Assembly: GCA_028551475.1 (NCBI GenBank) | Contig: CM052357.1 | Location: 12,261,931-12,325,930, forward strand | Source of the DNA: Casuarina equisetifolia | Taxonomy: Eukaryota > Streptophyta > Magnoliopsida > Fagales > Casuarinaceae | Direction: 5' to 3' | Length of the DNA stretch: 64,000 nt | Shown here: one piece after another, positions 11,233-23,346 of the stretch | How positions within the stretch are numbered: position 1 is the stretch's first letter | Layout of the letters: each line of letters begins with the position of its first letter | Notes under the pieces: generated by a model | Told to the model about the DNA's origin: nothing | Databases searched by the model: none | What the model saw: only the letters and a program-made list of their open reading frames with translations | Translations under genes and position numbers: made by a program

Positions 11233-11773
11233 CCTGTCTTATTGGTAAAGAAATCTAATGGCTTATGGCGGTTGTGTGTTGATTACAAGGAGTTGAATAA
11301 GAAGACGATTAAAGATAGATTTCCTATACCCACAATAAATGAACTATTGGATGAGCTCCATGGAGCTAAGTTTTTCACTAAGTTGGATTTATGTTCGAGC
11401 TATTATCAGGTCCGCATGTGTGAGGAGGATGTTGAAAAGACAACTTTCTGCACACAACAAGGTCATTATGAATTTTTTTAATGCCTTTTGAGGTCACAAA
11501 TGGACCATTTACCTTTCAGTTTCTTATGAATGTGGTTTTCCAGGATTATCTGAGGTGTATGGCATTGGTATTTTTTTATGATATATTAGTCTATAGTAAA
11601 AGTTAGGAGGAACATTTGGCTCATATGAGTATGGTTTTAGAGGTATTGCGGAAGAATCAACTCTATGTAAAGTTTAAAAAGTGTGAATTTGGTAAAATGG
11701 GTGTTAAGTTTTTAGGCCATATTGTCAGTGCTTGAGGTGTGGCGGTAGATCCCAACAAGGTTGATGCTATTAA
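11233..11773 (+). pseudogene. reverse transcriptase, first part (plus gypsy element)
   Basis: Frame starting [20 protein letters not shown], then [15 protein letters not shown], and after a frameshift the catalytic region VFFYDILVYS, where families have FFDD: the first catalytic Asp is Tyr. The thumb words follow (KKCEFGKMGVKFLGHIVS). In-frame stops are present. Coding is cut at 11778 by the copia insertion and resumes at 22124. Confidence 0.85.
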
Positions 11774-11778
11774 GAAAT

Positions 11779-14700
11779 TGTTGGAAAATAGGGTTTTGTT
11801 GTGACTAAAAATATTTTAGTAAATATAAATTCTTGAAATATGTTTTTCATATGTGCAAAAGAAAATTATAGGAAGTAAAAGGTGTATAAATTATAATATC
11901 AATTAATGATATTATGAAGTAACTAGGTTCCTACGTTCCTTCATAAAACATATTTTTAAAGTTTTTTTTTTGTTTGTGAAATATATTTGTGTATTATGCC
12001 AAAATATATATTTGAATATTTTATTAAGAAATATGATACTTGGCTTTATGCACTTGTAGGAACATGAGAAGCATTGATTCTACCTTGATATTAGTTCAAA
12101 GCTAAGATATGTATTACACTAAAATATGAACTTTATAAAAGATCATATTTTTGGATTGTGTTTACATAATTGGACTATGGACCTTGTTGATATTGGACCA
12201 TATTTATCTATTGGATCTTTTGTTACTAGACTGCTATTCTGTGACGCAACCTGAGTTTGCTACAGCCTGACCTTGCTGAAGGAAGCCTACCTGCACTCGC
12301 TACGATGTCATCTCATTCATTAGAGGTGTGCTCGCTATGGTGTCATCTCACTTACCAGAGATGCACTTGCCATGACGTTGTCTCACTTAATAGAAAGACG
12401 CACATAAGAAGGTTCTCAATTATTTTGCCCTAGTCGCTGTTCTTTGGTCTCCAGTGTCATCTCTGCTTCTCTCAAGCGTCAAATCCTCAACAAGAGGATT
12501 TTAGAGGAGACTGACTGTCAGAATGGTCAGATTAAAGCCCTGAGAAGTGATATGAGGTCGATTTGATGGATGGGTCACTATTCCTAACGGGAAGAAAGCT
12601 ATGGTTCAGGTTTGATCTAAAAAGCCCTAGATCTACTATCTATTTAAAGGAGATGTATGCATGAAGATAGAGATTGATGATCTACATCTATTTGAAGTGT
12701 TCTCTTTGTGAAGAAAATCTCTTAAGCTCACTTATTATTTGATTCAAGTTTATTCATTGATAACTCTATTTTATAGAGAGTTATTTTGATTATTTTTAGT
12801 AATATTTAATATTATTTTTATTAGATTATATTTGTATTTAATTTTATTAATATATTTTTTGTTATTTATGCAACAAACCCAAAATAGAAGATAAATGAAT
12901 AAAAGAAGCACAAAAGCAAAAGAAAATGAGAAAAGAAAAGGAAAGGAGGAATAGGCTTTTATTGACAGCACAAATTGTGACCTATTAAGTTTTGGAAGCC
13001 GATTAACAAATGAGAGGAGGGTCGTGTATTGTCAGCAATGGATAATCAGGCTTTGGTCAGGTAGAAAGGAAAAAGAAAGAGAGAAGATCGAGCAGTGACA
13101 GGAAAGTGGGAACTCGTCAGGACTTGGCTGTGTGCGATAACGCGGGTCCAGAAGAGATCGGTGGTGGTCGTGCGACAGTTGACCGCCAGTGTCTTTTCCT
13201 GCGAAAACCTATCTCTGGCGTTGAAAGAGCATTTTCTGGCCAACTTTGGGTACTTTCTGACAATCTGAAAGCAGATTTGGCTTCACACTACAATTTTTGG
13301 CATTTCTTTACCAGAGTCATGGTAGTTTACGGTGATTTTTAACAAAGAAGTGCGAACACCGACTTTGTCCATTTTGCTAGATCTACGCGTTTCTGTGGCA
13401 GATTTGCACGATATTTTTACATATCTGCAACCTAGGCATCCCAATCTACGTTTCTGGAAGTTTCTGTGAAGATCGGCGGCAGACGACGACGGCGCATGGC
13501 GGTGGACGATGACGCGTATCACCGGTGCATGGAGGCACGTGCAAAAGCGCGTGACGGTGCGTTTCAGCACATTTTTCTTCCGTTCTTCAGACAGCTTCTT
13601 CTTCACCCTGTGATGTGTAGATTTGTGCAATTTATTTTGTGATTTAAGGATATTTGGTGACAGCTTTAATGTTTTTAAATTCTAGAATGTTTTGTTTATG
13701 TTTTTGCACTGATTTAGTTTATGTAAATATGTTGTTTTAGTTTGGTTTGTTAGAGCTATGATGGAACTTAATTATAATGTATGAATGTTTTGATTATTTA
13801 TGTTGTGAGATATTTTATGAATGTGAAGTTGCATGTTACGGAGTTTAATGCTTTTAGGTGATTAGCTACCACTTAGATGACTTAATTTGCATGTTAAAGA
13901 TCGACAAGAAATAACATGCAGTTGCTTCTTGTAATATGCAACCATAGATTAATATGGATAAACACATACAATATGATTTGTGTAGCTTTAGATGTAAACT
14001 GGAATATTCATAAATCTTAATGCATTTAGCTTATTTAATTCATATGCAGACTCACAGTGAGTTAATGAGCTAAGTAGGTTCGCTATACCTAGACATAGGA
14101 TAGTGAATAAGTTAGGAGATTCCACCATTATATAAATAAAATTAATCTTGCTAGCATAGATGATCGATATTTATATCTAATAATTAGGTGAAATCAGACG
14201 CTCTAGCATCTTTGGTTAATCAAGTTTAGATTAAATTTAGTTGTTTACTCCATGTTTGACTATTTCGATTTGCTAGATAAGCTTTAGAGTCTATTCACTG
14301 TTAGTACTTAATTAGTTTAGTAAATACTAGTCTTCGTGAGACAATACTCATACTTATTATTATATTACTTGTTTGACATGTTCACTTGCATATAAATTTC
14401 ACTGAACATTCATCTCTCGATCACTCGCAAGGATTCGGTAATATTCGATTATTTGGCTTAATCTTCGACTATACAATTAATTCTCGCTTGTATAACATTA
14501 TTTATGTGCTGATTACATTAAAAAATATTCTTTGCATATAAATATTGAGGAAAATCCAAACCTTAATTTACTCAAATTGGGGATTTCGTGATAAGAGCTT
14601 TGCATCTTGTTATATATACTTAAATAGCTCCTCTGATTAGCAATATCCCTTAAACTAACATATTATTTAGGGATTTGCTATTGTACATAATTTTTTAATC

Positions 14701-15040
14701 ATAATTTGTATTCGGACTTGAGAATTCCTTTGAGAAGGAATTATTTGGATTAGGGAGAACGTGTTCTCCTAATCTAGTTGAGTAAAGGAGACTTCAATCA
14801 GTTGGATTGAAGAAGAAGAAGGTGGATGTAGGACTCAAGGATTGAGTACCGAACTACCATGGTAAATTAGGTCTTGATTCTCTTGCTCTTTATTGATTTG
14901 AATAACTTTGTTTGTTTGCTGATTGTTAATCCATCAATTGCTATATTAATTAAATTAATTTTTTTTATATCAAACAAAAGTATTATATTTTTAGATTAAC
15001 AATTCAACCCCTTTTTCTTGTTAAGCCATAAAACCTAATA
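11779..15040 (+). repeat. left (5') LTR of the copia element, interrupted
   Basis: Starts TGTTGGAAAATA and ends ACCTAATA (the expected terminal CA has become TA). It aligns to 20516-22118 in two blocks, 11779-12757 and 14409-15040, separated by a solo LTR. A primer-binding site (TGGCATTTAGAGCC) follows at 15043. Over the first 180 bases I count about 11 differences from the right LTR. Confidence 0.9.
12758..14408 (+). mobile_element. solo LTR, family S, plus orientation
   Basis: Runs from TGATAACTCT to CACTGAACA with a perfect 5-bp duplication TTCAT (12753-12757 and 14409-14413) in the copia left LTR, and is absent from the copia right LTR. There is no internal region, so it arose by LTR-LTR recombination. 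Both ends match the reverse complement of 23347-24650, but a G+C-richer middle (about 12940-13600) does not. The 3' end resembles Athila/Tat-type LTRs by memory only. The short ORFs here are not genes. Confidence 0.9.
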
Positions 15041-15102
15041 ATTGGCATTTAGAGCCAAGTTCTTTAATTAAAAGAATTAACGTCCTAGAGTAGATCCATA
15101 TT

Positions 15103-16985
15103 ATGGCTTCTGACAAAGGTTTAGCTATTACGGAGTTTAATAAACCTCCATTGTTTGATGACATTAATTTTAAGCATTGGAAACAATTAATGCAAGTCTT
15201 TATAATAGGCTAAGATCCAGAAGCTTGGTAAATAATCAGGAAGGGTATTATATTACCCGAAACTAATGAATGGTAAAAAAATGAAACTAAACTAATGGGG
15301 TTAAATGCTAAGTCCATGAATATGATCTATAGTGGTCTTAGAGCACATGAGTTTAAAAAGGTAGTATCCTCTTGCATCACTGGTAAAGAGATTTGAAATA
15401 AATTAGAAGTCATTTATGAAGGAACTAAAAAGGTAAAGTCTTTTAAAGTCACTATGCTTACACATGACTATGAATTGTTTGTTATGAAAGATTTTGAAAC
15501 TATTAGTGATATGTTTGGTAGATTCACTGAATTATTTCTAAGCTTAAATTATTAGGAAAAACCTATATAAATGAAAAAAATGGTGAGAAAGATGTTAGTA
15601 TCCCTATCCGAAAGTTGGGCTCCTAAAAAGATGGCCATAGAAGAAGCTCATGACCTAGATGTGTTGACTTTAGATGACTTACTAGATTCTCTTAAAACTC
15701 ATGAAATGCAGCTTATGAGAAGAGAAAAAGAAAAGAAAAATAGAAGATCACTTCTACTTAAAGTAGAACTTGAAGAGGAAGAGTCAGAAAATGATGAAGT
15801 AGCTCTTATAGCTAAGAGATTTAGAAAATTCCTAAGAAAAGGATTAAGTAAAAACATAGGGCAAACTAGGAGAAAATAATTAAATGAACCTAGGGAGAAT
15901 GTGTGTTATGAATCTATAAAACTAGGACACATCAAGATTGATTGTCTGATGATCAAGAAGAGAAACAACAAGAATAAAAAGAAAGCCATGATTGTTGTCT
16001 GGGATGATGAGAACTCCTCATCTAATGAAGAAACTCAAGAAGAAGTTGCACATCTATGCCTAACCGCAACAACAACTCTTGAGGAAGAAAATAATGAGGT
16101 AAATGATTCTGAATTGTTTTTTTAAATAAACTCTGGGTTAGAAACTGCATTTTCTGATTTAGTTAAGTATGCAAATAAATTAAAAGATAAATACAAAAAG
16201 CTAAAATTAAAAAATAAATCTGAAAAACAGAAAATGTTGACTTCTATACATAAAACTGGTTTAACTAATGTACATAATAAACAAAGTATAGCAACTGCTA
16301 CATGTAGAAATGAAACTGAAAAGGAAGATGCTTTAATTTTCTTGAATGACAACATTAGTATTTCTGCTAATGCATATATGAAATATGATGCTTGCATGAA
16401 TGATATGTACGAGAAACAAAGAAAATTTGAAAACACAACAATAGAAATAGAAACTTTCTGTGATATCAATGCATGTTCTGATATTGAAATACATGTTGAA
16501 AATAACTCACAAGTATGTGTTAAAAATCTTAAGAATAGAGTCCTTGAACTAGAAAAAGAAAATTATGACTTGAAATCAAAACTTGATGCAACTAATCTAT
16601 TTTTAAATAAATTTACAAAGGGTAGTGGCATGTTAGATAGGATTCTAAATTCTCAAAGAGGTATATATATGATAAGGTGGGACTAGAATTATAAATTGAA
16701 TGACAAATCAAAATCATTTACTCATTTCTTTAAAGAAAAAGAATGTTCAATTCTGCTGCATAATGATAAATGCTCTTTTTGTAATTATTTTGGTCATAAT
16801 TTTGATAAATGTCCCGTAAGACTTAGAAAAGCTTATAAAGTAAAGAAACTTTGGTTGCCTAAGAATGACAGAATTCTAAGTCAAACTAACACTCATGGAC
16901 CTAAAATAAAAAGGGTACCAAGCACTACAACGATCAAATTTGTTTCTGCAGGTTATGTGTGCACAAGTGAGAAACAAAAAGCTTA
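15103..16985 (+). pseudogene. copia gag polyprotein region
   Basis: One frame opens with ATG at 15103 (MASDKGLAITEFNKPPLFD) and continues through gag of the UBN2 type to about 16985, interrupted by several stops. The CCHC knuckle near 15900-15945 reads CYESIKLGHIKIDC, so its second Cys is Ser. A Lys/Glu-rich coiled stretch follows (15700-16680), then a second Cys-His cluster, CSFCNYFGHNFDKC, at about 16770-16813. The long gag with a coiled extension fits plant copia elements of the Sire/Tork sort. Confidence 0.8.
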
Positions 16986-16989
16986 AGAA

Positions 16990-19900
16990 TATGTGGATTC
17001 TGGACAGCGGATGCTCGCAACACATGAATGGGATGAAAGAGCTCTTCTCAACACTTGAGTTGAAAAATGGAGATACGGTGTCACTTGAAAATAACTCCAA
17101 AGGAAGAATAAAAGGAATGGGAACAATAAGTAATCTTAATACCATACTTATATCTGAAGTTTTGCTTGTAGATGAACTAAAATTTAATCTACTTAGCATA
17201 AGCTAGTTATGTGATAAAAGATTCAAAATAAAATTTGGAAAAGAAAATTGTCTTGTTGAGCATGTTGAAAATAAAATGAAGATTGTTGGAAATAGAAAAG
17301 ACAACATCTATGTGCTTGATTTAAGTAAATTGAATGTTGAACAAATATGCTTGGTTATGAATAAAAATGTTGATGCTTGGTTGTGGCATAGAAGGCTAGG
17401 ACATGTGGGTCTAAGGTTGATAGAAAAACTGTGTAAGTATAATCTAGTAAAAAGTCTTCCATCTTTAGAATTTAACAATGATAGAATATGTGAAGCATGC
17501 ATTAAGGGTAAACATACACAAAGTAGCTTCAAATTGAAGCTTGTGGTGAGTACATTTATACCATTAGAAATACTACATATGGACCTTTTCGAACCTATGA
17601 GAACAGCAACACTAAATGGTAAATATTATGTCTTTGTCATTATAGATGATTATTCTAAATTCACATGGACATACATGCTTGCTAGAAAAGATGAGGCATT
17701 TGAAAAGTTTGCTGAATTTTGTAAAATGATTCAAAATAAAAAAGGTTTTTTAATCATAAAAATAAGAACTGATCACGGTGGTGAATTTGAAAACCAACTT
17801 TTTAAAAATTCTGTTTAGAAAATAATATTTCACATAACTTTTCAGCTCCTAGAACGCCATAACAAAATGGTGTTGTTGAAAGGAAAAATAGAACTCTTCA
17901 AGAAATAGCTAGGACCATGATGTGTGAATATACTCTTCCTAAACTTTTTTGAGGAGAAGCTGTAAACATAGCTTATTATATTTCAAATCGTGCTCTAATA
18001 AGACCTATTTTGAAAAAGACACCTTTTGAATTATTCTTTGAAAGAAAACCAAACATTTCATATTTTCATGTTTTTGGCAGCAAATGTTTTGTTTTAAATC
18101 ATGGAAAAGAATCACTTGGAAATTTGATTCCAAAAGTGATGAAGGAATATTTCTTGGATATTTCTTATACAAGTAAGGCATATAGAGTATTCAACAAATG
18201 AACTTTAGTTGTAGAAGAGTCAATCCATATTAAGTTTGAGGATGACTGTCACGGTACTCTAGAAATCGAAAAGCATAGTGGAACTAAAAGCATTCCAAAT
18301 AGAGCTAAAGTTGATAAGGAGTCTGAAACTAGAGAACTTTCCTTTCCTAGAGTAAGAAATGAAGTAGATCACGATCACGATCACATCATAGGAAATCCTA
18401 ATGTTAGAATAAGTACAAGATCTTGAGTTCACAACACACGTGAACATCAAGCCTTTCTATCTCAAGTAGAGCCAAAGAAAGTAGATGAAGCTCTTGAAGA
18501 TGAAAATTGGTTTCTTGCTATGCAAGAAGAATTAAACCATTTTGAAAGAAACAAGGTTTGGAATCTAGTTCCTAGACCAAAGGATCATTCGGTTATAGGC
18601 ACAAAATGAGTATTTAGGAATAAATTAGATGAGAATGGTACTATTACTAGGAATAAGGCTAGATTAGCGGCATAAGGATATAGTCAAGAAGAAGGAACTG
18701 ACTATGATGAAACCTTTGCACCAATAGCTAGGTTAGAAGCAATTAAAATCTTACTTGCCTTTGCTTATTGTATGAACTTTACCTTATTTCAAATGGATGT
18801 CAAGAGTGCATTTTTGAATGGTATTATAAAAGAAGAGGTATATGTTGAACAACCACCCAGATTTGAAGATCTGATTTATTCAAATCATGTCTTTAAACTT
18901 TGAAAAGCTTTATATGGTTTGAAACAAGCTCCATGGGCTTGGTATGATAAACTAAATCCTTTTTTATTAATCATGATTTCATAAAAGGAAAAATGGACAA
19001 CACTTTATTTATAAAGAACAAAGAAAAAGAAATTTTGATTGTTCAAATATATGTTGATGACATTGTGTTTGGTTTTACAAATTTTACATTATGTGAAAAA
19101 TTTGCTAAATGCATGCAAAGTGAATTTGAAATGAGTATGATGGGTAAGTTAACATATTTTCTTGGGTTGCAAATCAATCAAACAAACAAACAAAGGAACC
19201 TTTATAAGTCAAACAAAATACACAAATGAATTGCTTAAGAAATACAAGATGCATGACTCTAAACCAATAAACACACCAATGAGCACCTCTTTATCATTAT
19301 CTAATGATGAAGATGGAATTAGTGTAGGCACTAAATCCTATCATGGAATGATTGGTTCTTTGTTATATTTGACTACATCTAGACTGGATATCATGTTCAG
19401 TGTGTGTTTGTGTGCTAGGTATCAATCCAATCCCAAAGAACAACACCTAGTTGTTGTTAAAAGAATCTTTAGATACCTTAGAGACATGGTTTCCTTAGGA
19501 ATTTGGTATCCTAGAGATACAACTATGAATTTACATGTCTTTAGTGATTCTGATTATGCTGGATGCAAACTAGATAGGAAAAGTATGAGTGGTGGATGTT
19601 ACTATCTCGGAAACATGCTTATTTCTTAGCACTCTAAGAAATAAAATTATGTAGCTCTTTCTTCCACTGAAGTCGAATATATAGTTGCTGCTAGTAGTTG
19701 TGCTCAAATCTTATGGATGAAACAACAATTAGAGGATTATGACATCTTATCTCATAAAGTTTCATTAAAATGTGACAACACTAGTGTAATTAATCTCACT
19801 AAGAATCCTATCCAGCACTTTTAAAACAAAACACATAGAAATTAGACATCATTTTATTCGGGATCATGTTCAAAAAGAAGATATTGTACTTGAATTTGTG

Positions 19901-20005
19901 AGTACCGATTAGCAAATTGCTAATATCTTAACCAAACCTTTATCGAAGGAAAGGTTTTATGCCCTTAGAAGAGAGCTTGGAATGTTAGTCCCTGAAAACA
20001 TTTGA
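16990..20005 (+). pseudogene. copia pol: protease, integrase, RT, RNase H
   Basis: Protease DSGCSQHM at about 17001-17024. Integrase zinc finger with WHRRLGHVGL and CEACIKGKH (about 17380-17515), the catalytic core with MDLFEPM and RTDHGGEFE, and the continuation NGVVERKNRT after a stop near 17818. RT with GYSQEEGTDYDETFAPIARL (about 18675), FQMDVKSAFLNG and an intact YVDD box at 19050-19061. RNase H with SDSDYAGCK (about 19545) and SSTEVEYI, ending at TGA 20003-20005. Several TGA/TAG/TAA codons and frameshifts make it inactive. Confidence 0.9.
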
Positions 20006-20515
20006 ATTATGTATTACTGCTATTTCTTTGTTCTTTTACTGTTACCCAACCTACTCAGTTTGAGGGGGAGCAGCTTAAATTCCATTCCAACAGCATCCGG
20101 TTAGTACCCTACCCTTATCCTTGTCAATTTAATGGCTGCTCATTTTTGTAGTTTGTCTTTATTACTTACATGTTCATCTTTTTGCTTATGACAAAAAAAG
20201 GGAGAGAATAGTGCACATGTGAAGTCTCATTTTGGACTATATCAGTGCAAAATGTGGGTTACATATCTCTCTAACACCCTTGCTTGGAAACTCACATGTT
20301 TTATGATCGAATGTTCGAAATCTATTAGACACATGCATAGGACTTGCTTGCGGATTCTGATCATATGAGTAGTGAGCAGTAAATATCGTAAATTTAATTG
20401 TGTGATGATCAATATGTTGAAATGCCAAGTTATGTTCTCATGAAAAACATGATTGATATTTGGTGACATGTGCCATACTATTGAAATATTTTGTCATCAT
20501 CAAAAAGGGGGAGAT
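20006..20515 (+). other. copia 3' non-coding region with polypurine tract
   Basis: No ORF. It ends in the purine run CAAAAAGGGGGAGAT (about 20501-20515) directly before the right LTR, the usual priming site for plus-strand DNA. Earlier purine runs lie at about 20059-20072 and 20193-20208. Confidence 0.75.
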
Positions 20516-22118
20516 TGTTGGAAAATAAGGTTTTATTGTGACTAAAAATATTTTGATAAATACAAATTCTTGAAATATGTTTTTCATATGTGCAAAAGAA
20601 AATTATAGGAAGTAAAAGGTGTACAAATTATAATATCAATTAATGATATTATAAAGTAACCAGGTTCCAACATTCCTTCATAAAACATATTCTTAAAGTT
20701 TTTTTTTGTTTGTGAAATATATTTATGTATTATGCCAAAAATATATTTGAATATTTTATTAAGAAATATGATACTTGGCTTTATGCATTTGTAGGAACAT
20801 GAGAAGCATTGATTCTACCTTGATATTAGTTCAAAGCTAAGATATGTATTACACCAAAATATGAACTTTATAAAAGATCATATTTTTGGACCGTGTTTAC
20901 ATAATTGGACTATGGACCTTGTTGATATTGGACCATATTTATCTGTTGGATCTTTTGTTACTGGACTATTGTTCTATGATGCGGCTTGAGTTCGCTACAG
21001 CTCGACCCTGCTGAAGGAAGCCTACCTGCGCTCGCTACGGTGTCATCTCATTCATTAAAGGTGTGCTCGCTACGGTGTCGTCTCACTTACCAGAGATGCA
21101 CTTGCCATGACGTCATCTCACTTAATAGAAAGACGCACATAAAAGGGTTCTCGATCATTTTTCCCTAGCCAATGTTCTTTGGTCTCCAGTGTCATCTCTG
21201 CTTCTCTCGAGTGCTGAATCCTTAACGGGAGGATTTTGGAGGAGACTGGCTATCAAGACGGTCAGATTGAAACTCTAAAAAGTGATATGAGGTCGATTTA
21301 ATGGATGGGTCACTATTCCTAACGGAAAGAAAGCTATGGTTCAGGTTTGATCTAAAAAGCCCTAGATCTGCTCTCTATTTAAAGGAGATGTATGCATGAA
21401 GATAGAGATTGATGATATACATCTATTTAAAGTGTTCTCTTTGTGAAGAAAATCTCTTAAGCTCACTTATTACTTGATTCAAGTTCATTCATCTCTCGGT
21501 GACTCACAAGGGTTTGGTGATATTCGATTATTTGGCTTAATCTTCGATTATACAATTGATTCTAGCTTGTATAACATTATTTATGTGCTGATTACATTTA
21601 AAAATATTCATTGCACATAAATATTGAGAAAAATCCAAAACCCTAATTTACTCAAATTGGGGATTTCATGATAGGAGTTTTGCATCTTGTTACATATACT
21701 TAAATAGCTCCTTTGATTAGTAATATCCTTTAAACTAACATATTATTTGGGGATTTGCTATTGTACATGATCTTTTAATCATAATTTGTATTCAGACTTG
21801 AGAATTCCTTTGAGAAAGAATTATTTGGATTAGGGAGAACATGTTCTCTTAATCTAGTTGAGTAAAAGAGACTTCAATCAGTTGGATTAAAGGAGGAAAG
21901 GGTGGACGTAGGACTCAAGGATTGAGTGCCGAACCACCATGGTAAATTGGCTCTTGATTTTCTTACTCTTTACTGATTTGAATAACTCTGTTTGTTTACT
22001 GATTATTAATCCATTAATTGCTATATTAATTAAATTAATTTTTTTTATATCAAACAAAAGTATCATATTATTAGATTAACAATTCAACTCCCTTCTTATT
22101 AAGCCATAAAACTTAACA
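20516..22118 (+). repeat. right (3') LTR of the copia element
   Basis: Starts TGTTGGAAAATAAGG and ends ACTTAACA, 1603 bp, uninterrupted. It is followed by GAAAT, the target duplication. Confidence 0.92.
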
Positions 22119-22123
22119 GAAAT

Positions 22124-22718
22124 GACCAGTTCCCTAAACAATTAAAGGATTGCATGGCTTTCTTGGGGCAACAAGGTATTATCGGCGTTTCATTGAAGGC
22201 TTTGGCACATTGCTGAACCACTCACATGTTTGTTGAAGAAAGATGCCTTCAAATGGACATTAAAGGCGCAACAGGCATTTAAGCATCTTAAGGAAGCTAT
22301 GACAACAACCCCTATTCTTGCTCTTCTAGACTTCACAGTGCCCTTCGTTATTGAGTATGATGCTTCAGGTGTGGGAGTAGGAGCAGTGTTATCTCAACAA
22401 GGGTACCCTATTGCCTTCTTTAGTAAGGTACTCCATGGACGCCATTTAAGTTTTTCTACATATGAAAAAGAAATGTTAGTTATTGTGATGGCCATCCAAA
22501 AATGGTGGCATTATCTATTGGGGCGACAATTTGTGATTCGAACGGACCAAAGGAGTTTAAAATTTATTCAAGATAAGAAAATTATCACCCCAACACAGCA
22601 AAAGTGGCTTTCCAAACTCATTGGATATGATTTCATTGTAGAGTACAAGGTTGAAAAAGATAATGTGGTAGCTAATGGGTTGTCATGGAAAAATACTAAA
22701 CAATTAATTCAAGGGTAG
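22124..22718 (+). pseudogene. gypsy RT end and RNase H, continued after the copia element
   Basis: The gypsy pol resumes exactly after the GAAAT duplication, with a broken connection region (RYYRRFIEGFGTLL). An open frame of 162 residues follows (22230-22718) with RNase H landmarks FVIEYDASGVGVGAVLSQ, YEKEMLVIVMAIQKW and IRTDQRSLKFI. Stops remain upstream of 22230. Confidence 0.88.
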
Positions 22719-23341
22719 TGTCAGGCCATATCCACTCTAGTTCCCTTGTGGTAACATGAGATTAAGGCTAAAATAAGGGAAAACGAGAGCTGCAGGGAAT
22801 TAACTCAGCAAATTAAACAAGATGAAGCCGTGGGGCCTTGAGAGCATAGAGATGGAGTGATATTGTATAAAGGTTGAGTCTATTTGCCCCAAAATTCTTC
22901 ATTAGTTGTTGAAATACTTACAAAAATGCATAATAGTACTCATGAGGGAAAGGACAAGACATTATAGTGGCTTTGATTTGTTTTCTTCTAGAAAGGAATG
23001 AAAGCTAACGTTGAGAAACAAGTGCAAGAGTGCCCTACTTGCCAGCAACAGAAAAGTTCTAATGTTGTTACCGCAAGTACATTACAACCTCTTCCCATTC
23101 TAAAACGAATTTGGGAGGATATTTCAATGGATTTTGTGGAGAGCCTTCCAACATCTGTAGGGAAAGCTATAATTTTGGTGATTGTTGATAGACTTTCAAA
23201 GTTTGGACATTTCATTCCATTATCCTACCTGTATACTACTTCTACTGTTGCTCAAGTAGTTTTTGACAATGTATTTAAGCTATATGGCCTGCCCCGTTCC
23301 ATTGTGTGTGATCAAGACTCGTTGTTCACTAGCAACTTTTG
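22719..23341 (+). pseudogene. gypsy integrase, first part
   Basis: Integrase zinc finger end (EKQVQECPTCQQQK, about 23010-23050) and catalytic core with DISMDFVESLP, then VIVDRLSKFGHFI and VCDQDSLFTSNFW. The ORF 22998-23390 runs past the domain only because it enters the inserted solo LTR at 23347. Stops occur at 22719-22990. Confidence 0.88.
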
Positions 23342-23346
23342 GAAAG

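Larger units (their letters stand above)
11779..22118 (+). mobile_element. Ty1/copia retrotransposon inserted in the gypsy pol gene
   Basis: LTRs 11779-15040 and 20516-22118, with a perfect target duplication GAAAT (11774-11778 and 22119-22123) in the gypsy pol. Without the 1651-bp solo LTR and its TTCAT repeat, the left LTR is 1606 bp against 1603 bp on the right. Internal order is gag, protease, integrase, RT, RNase H, the Ty1/copia order. A primer-binding site follows the left LTR, and a polypurine tract (AAAAAGGGGGAGA) precedes the right. The long LTRs and the coiled gag extension suggest a Sire/Tork-type lineage, unproven. All genes carry stops. Confidence 0.93.

Noticed and set aside
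13046..13630. ORFs on both strands in a G+C-richer stretch
   Set aside because: The stretch lies wholly within a solo LTR bounded by a target duplication; no known protein motif is visible.
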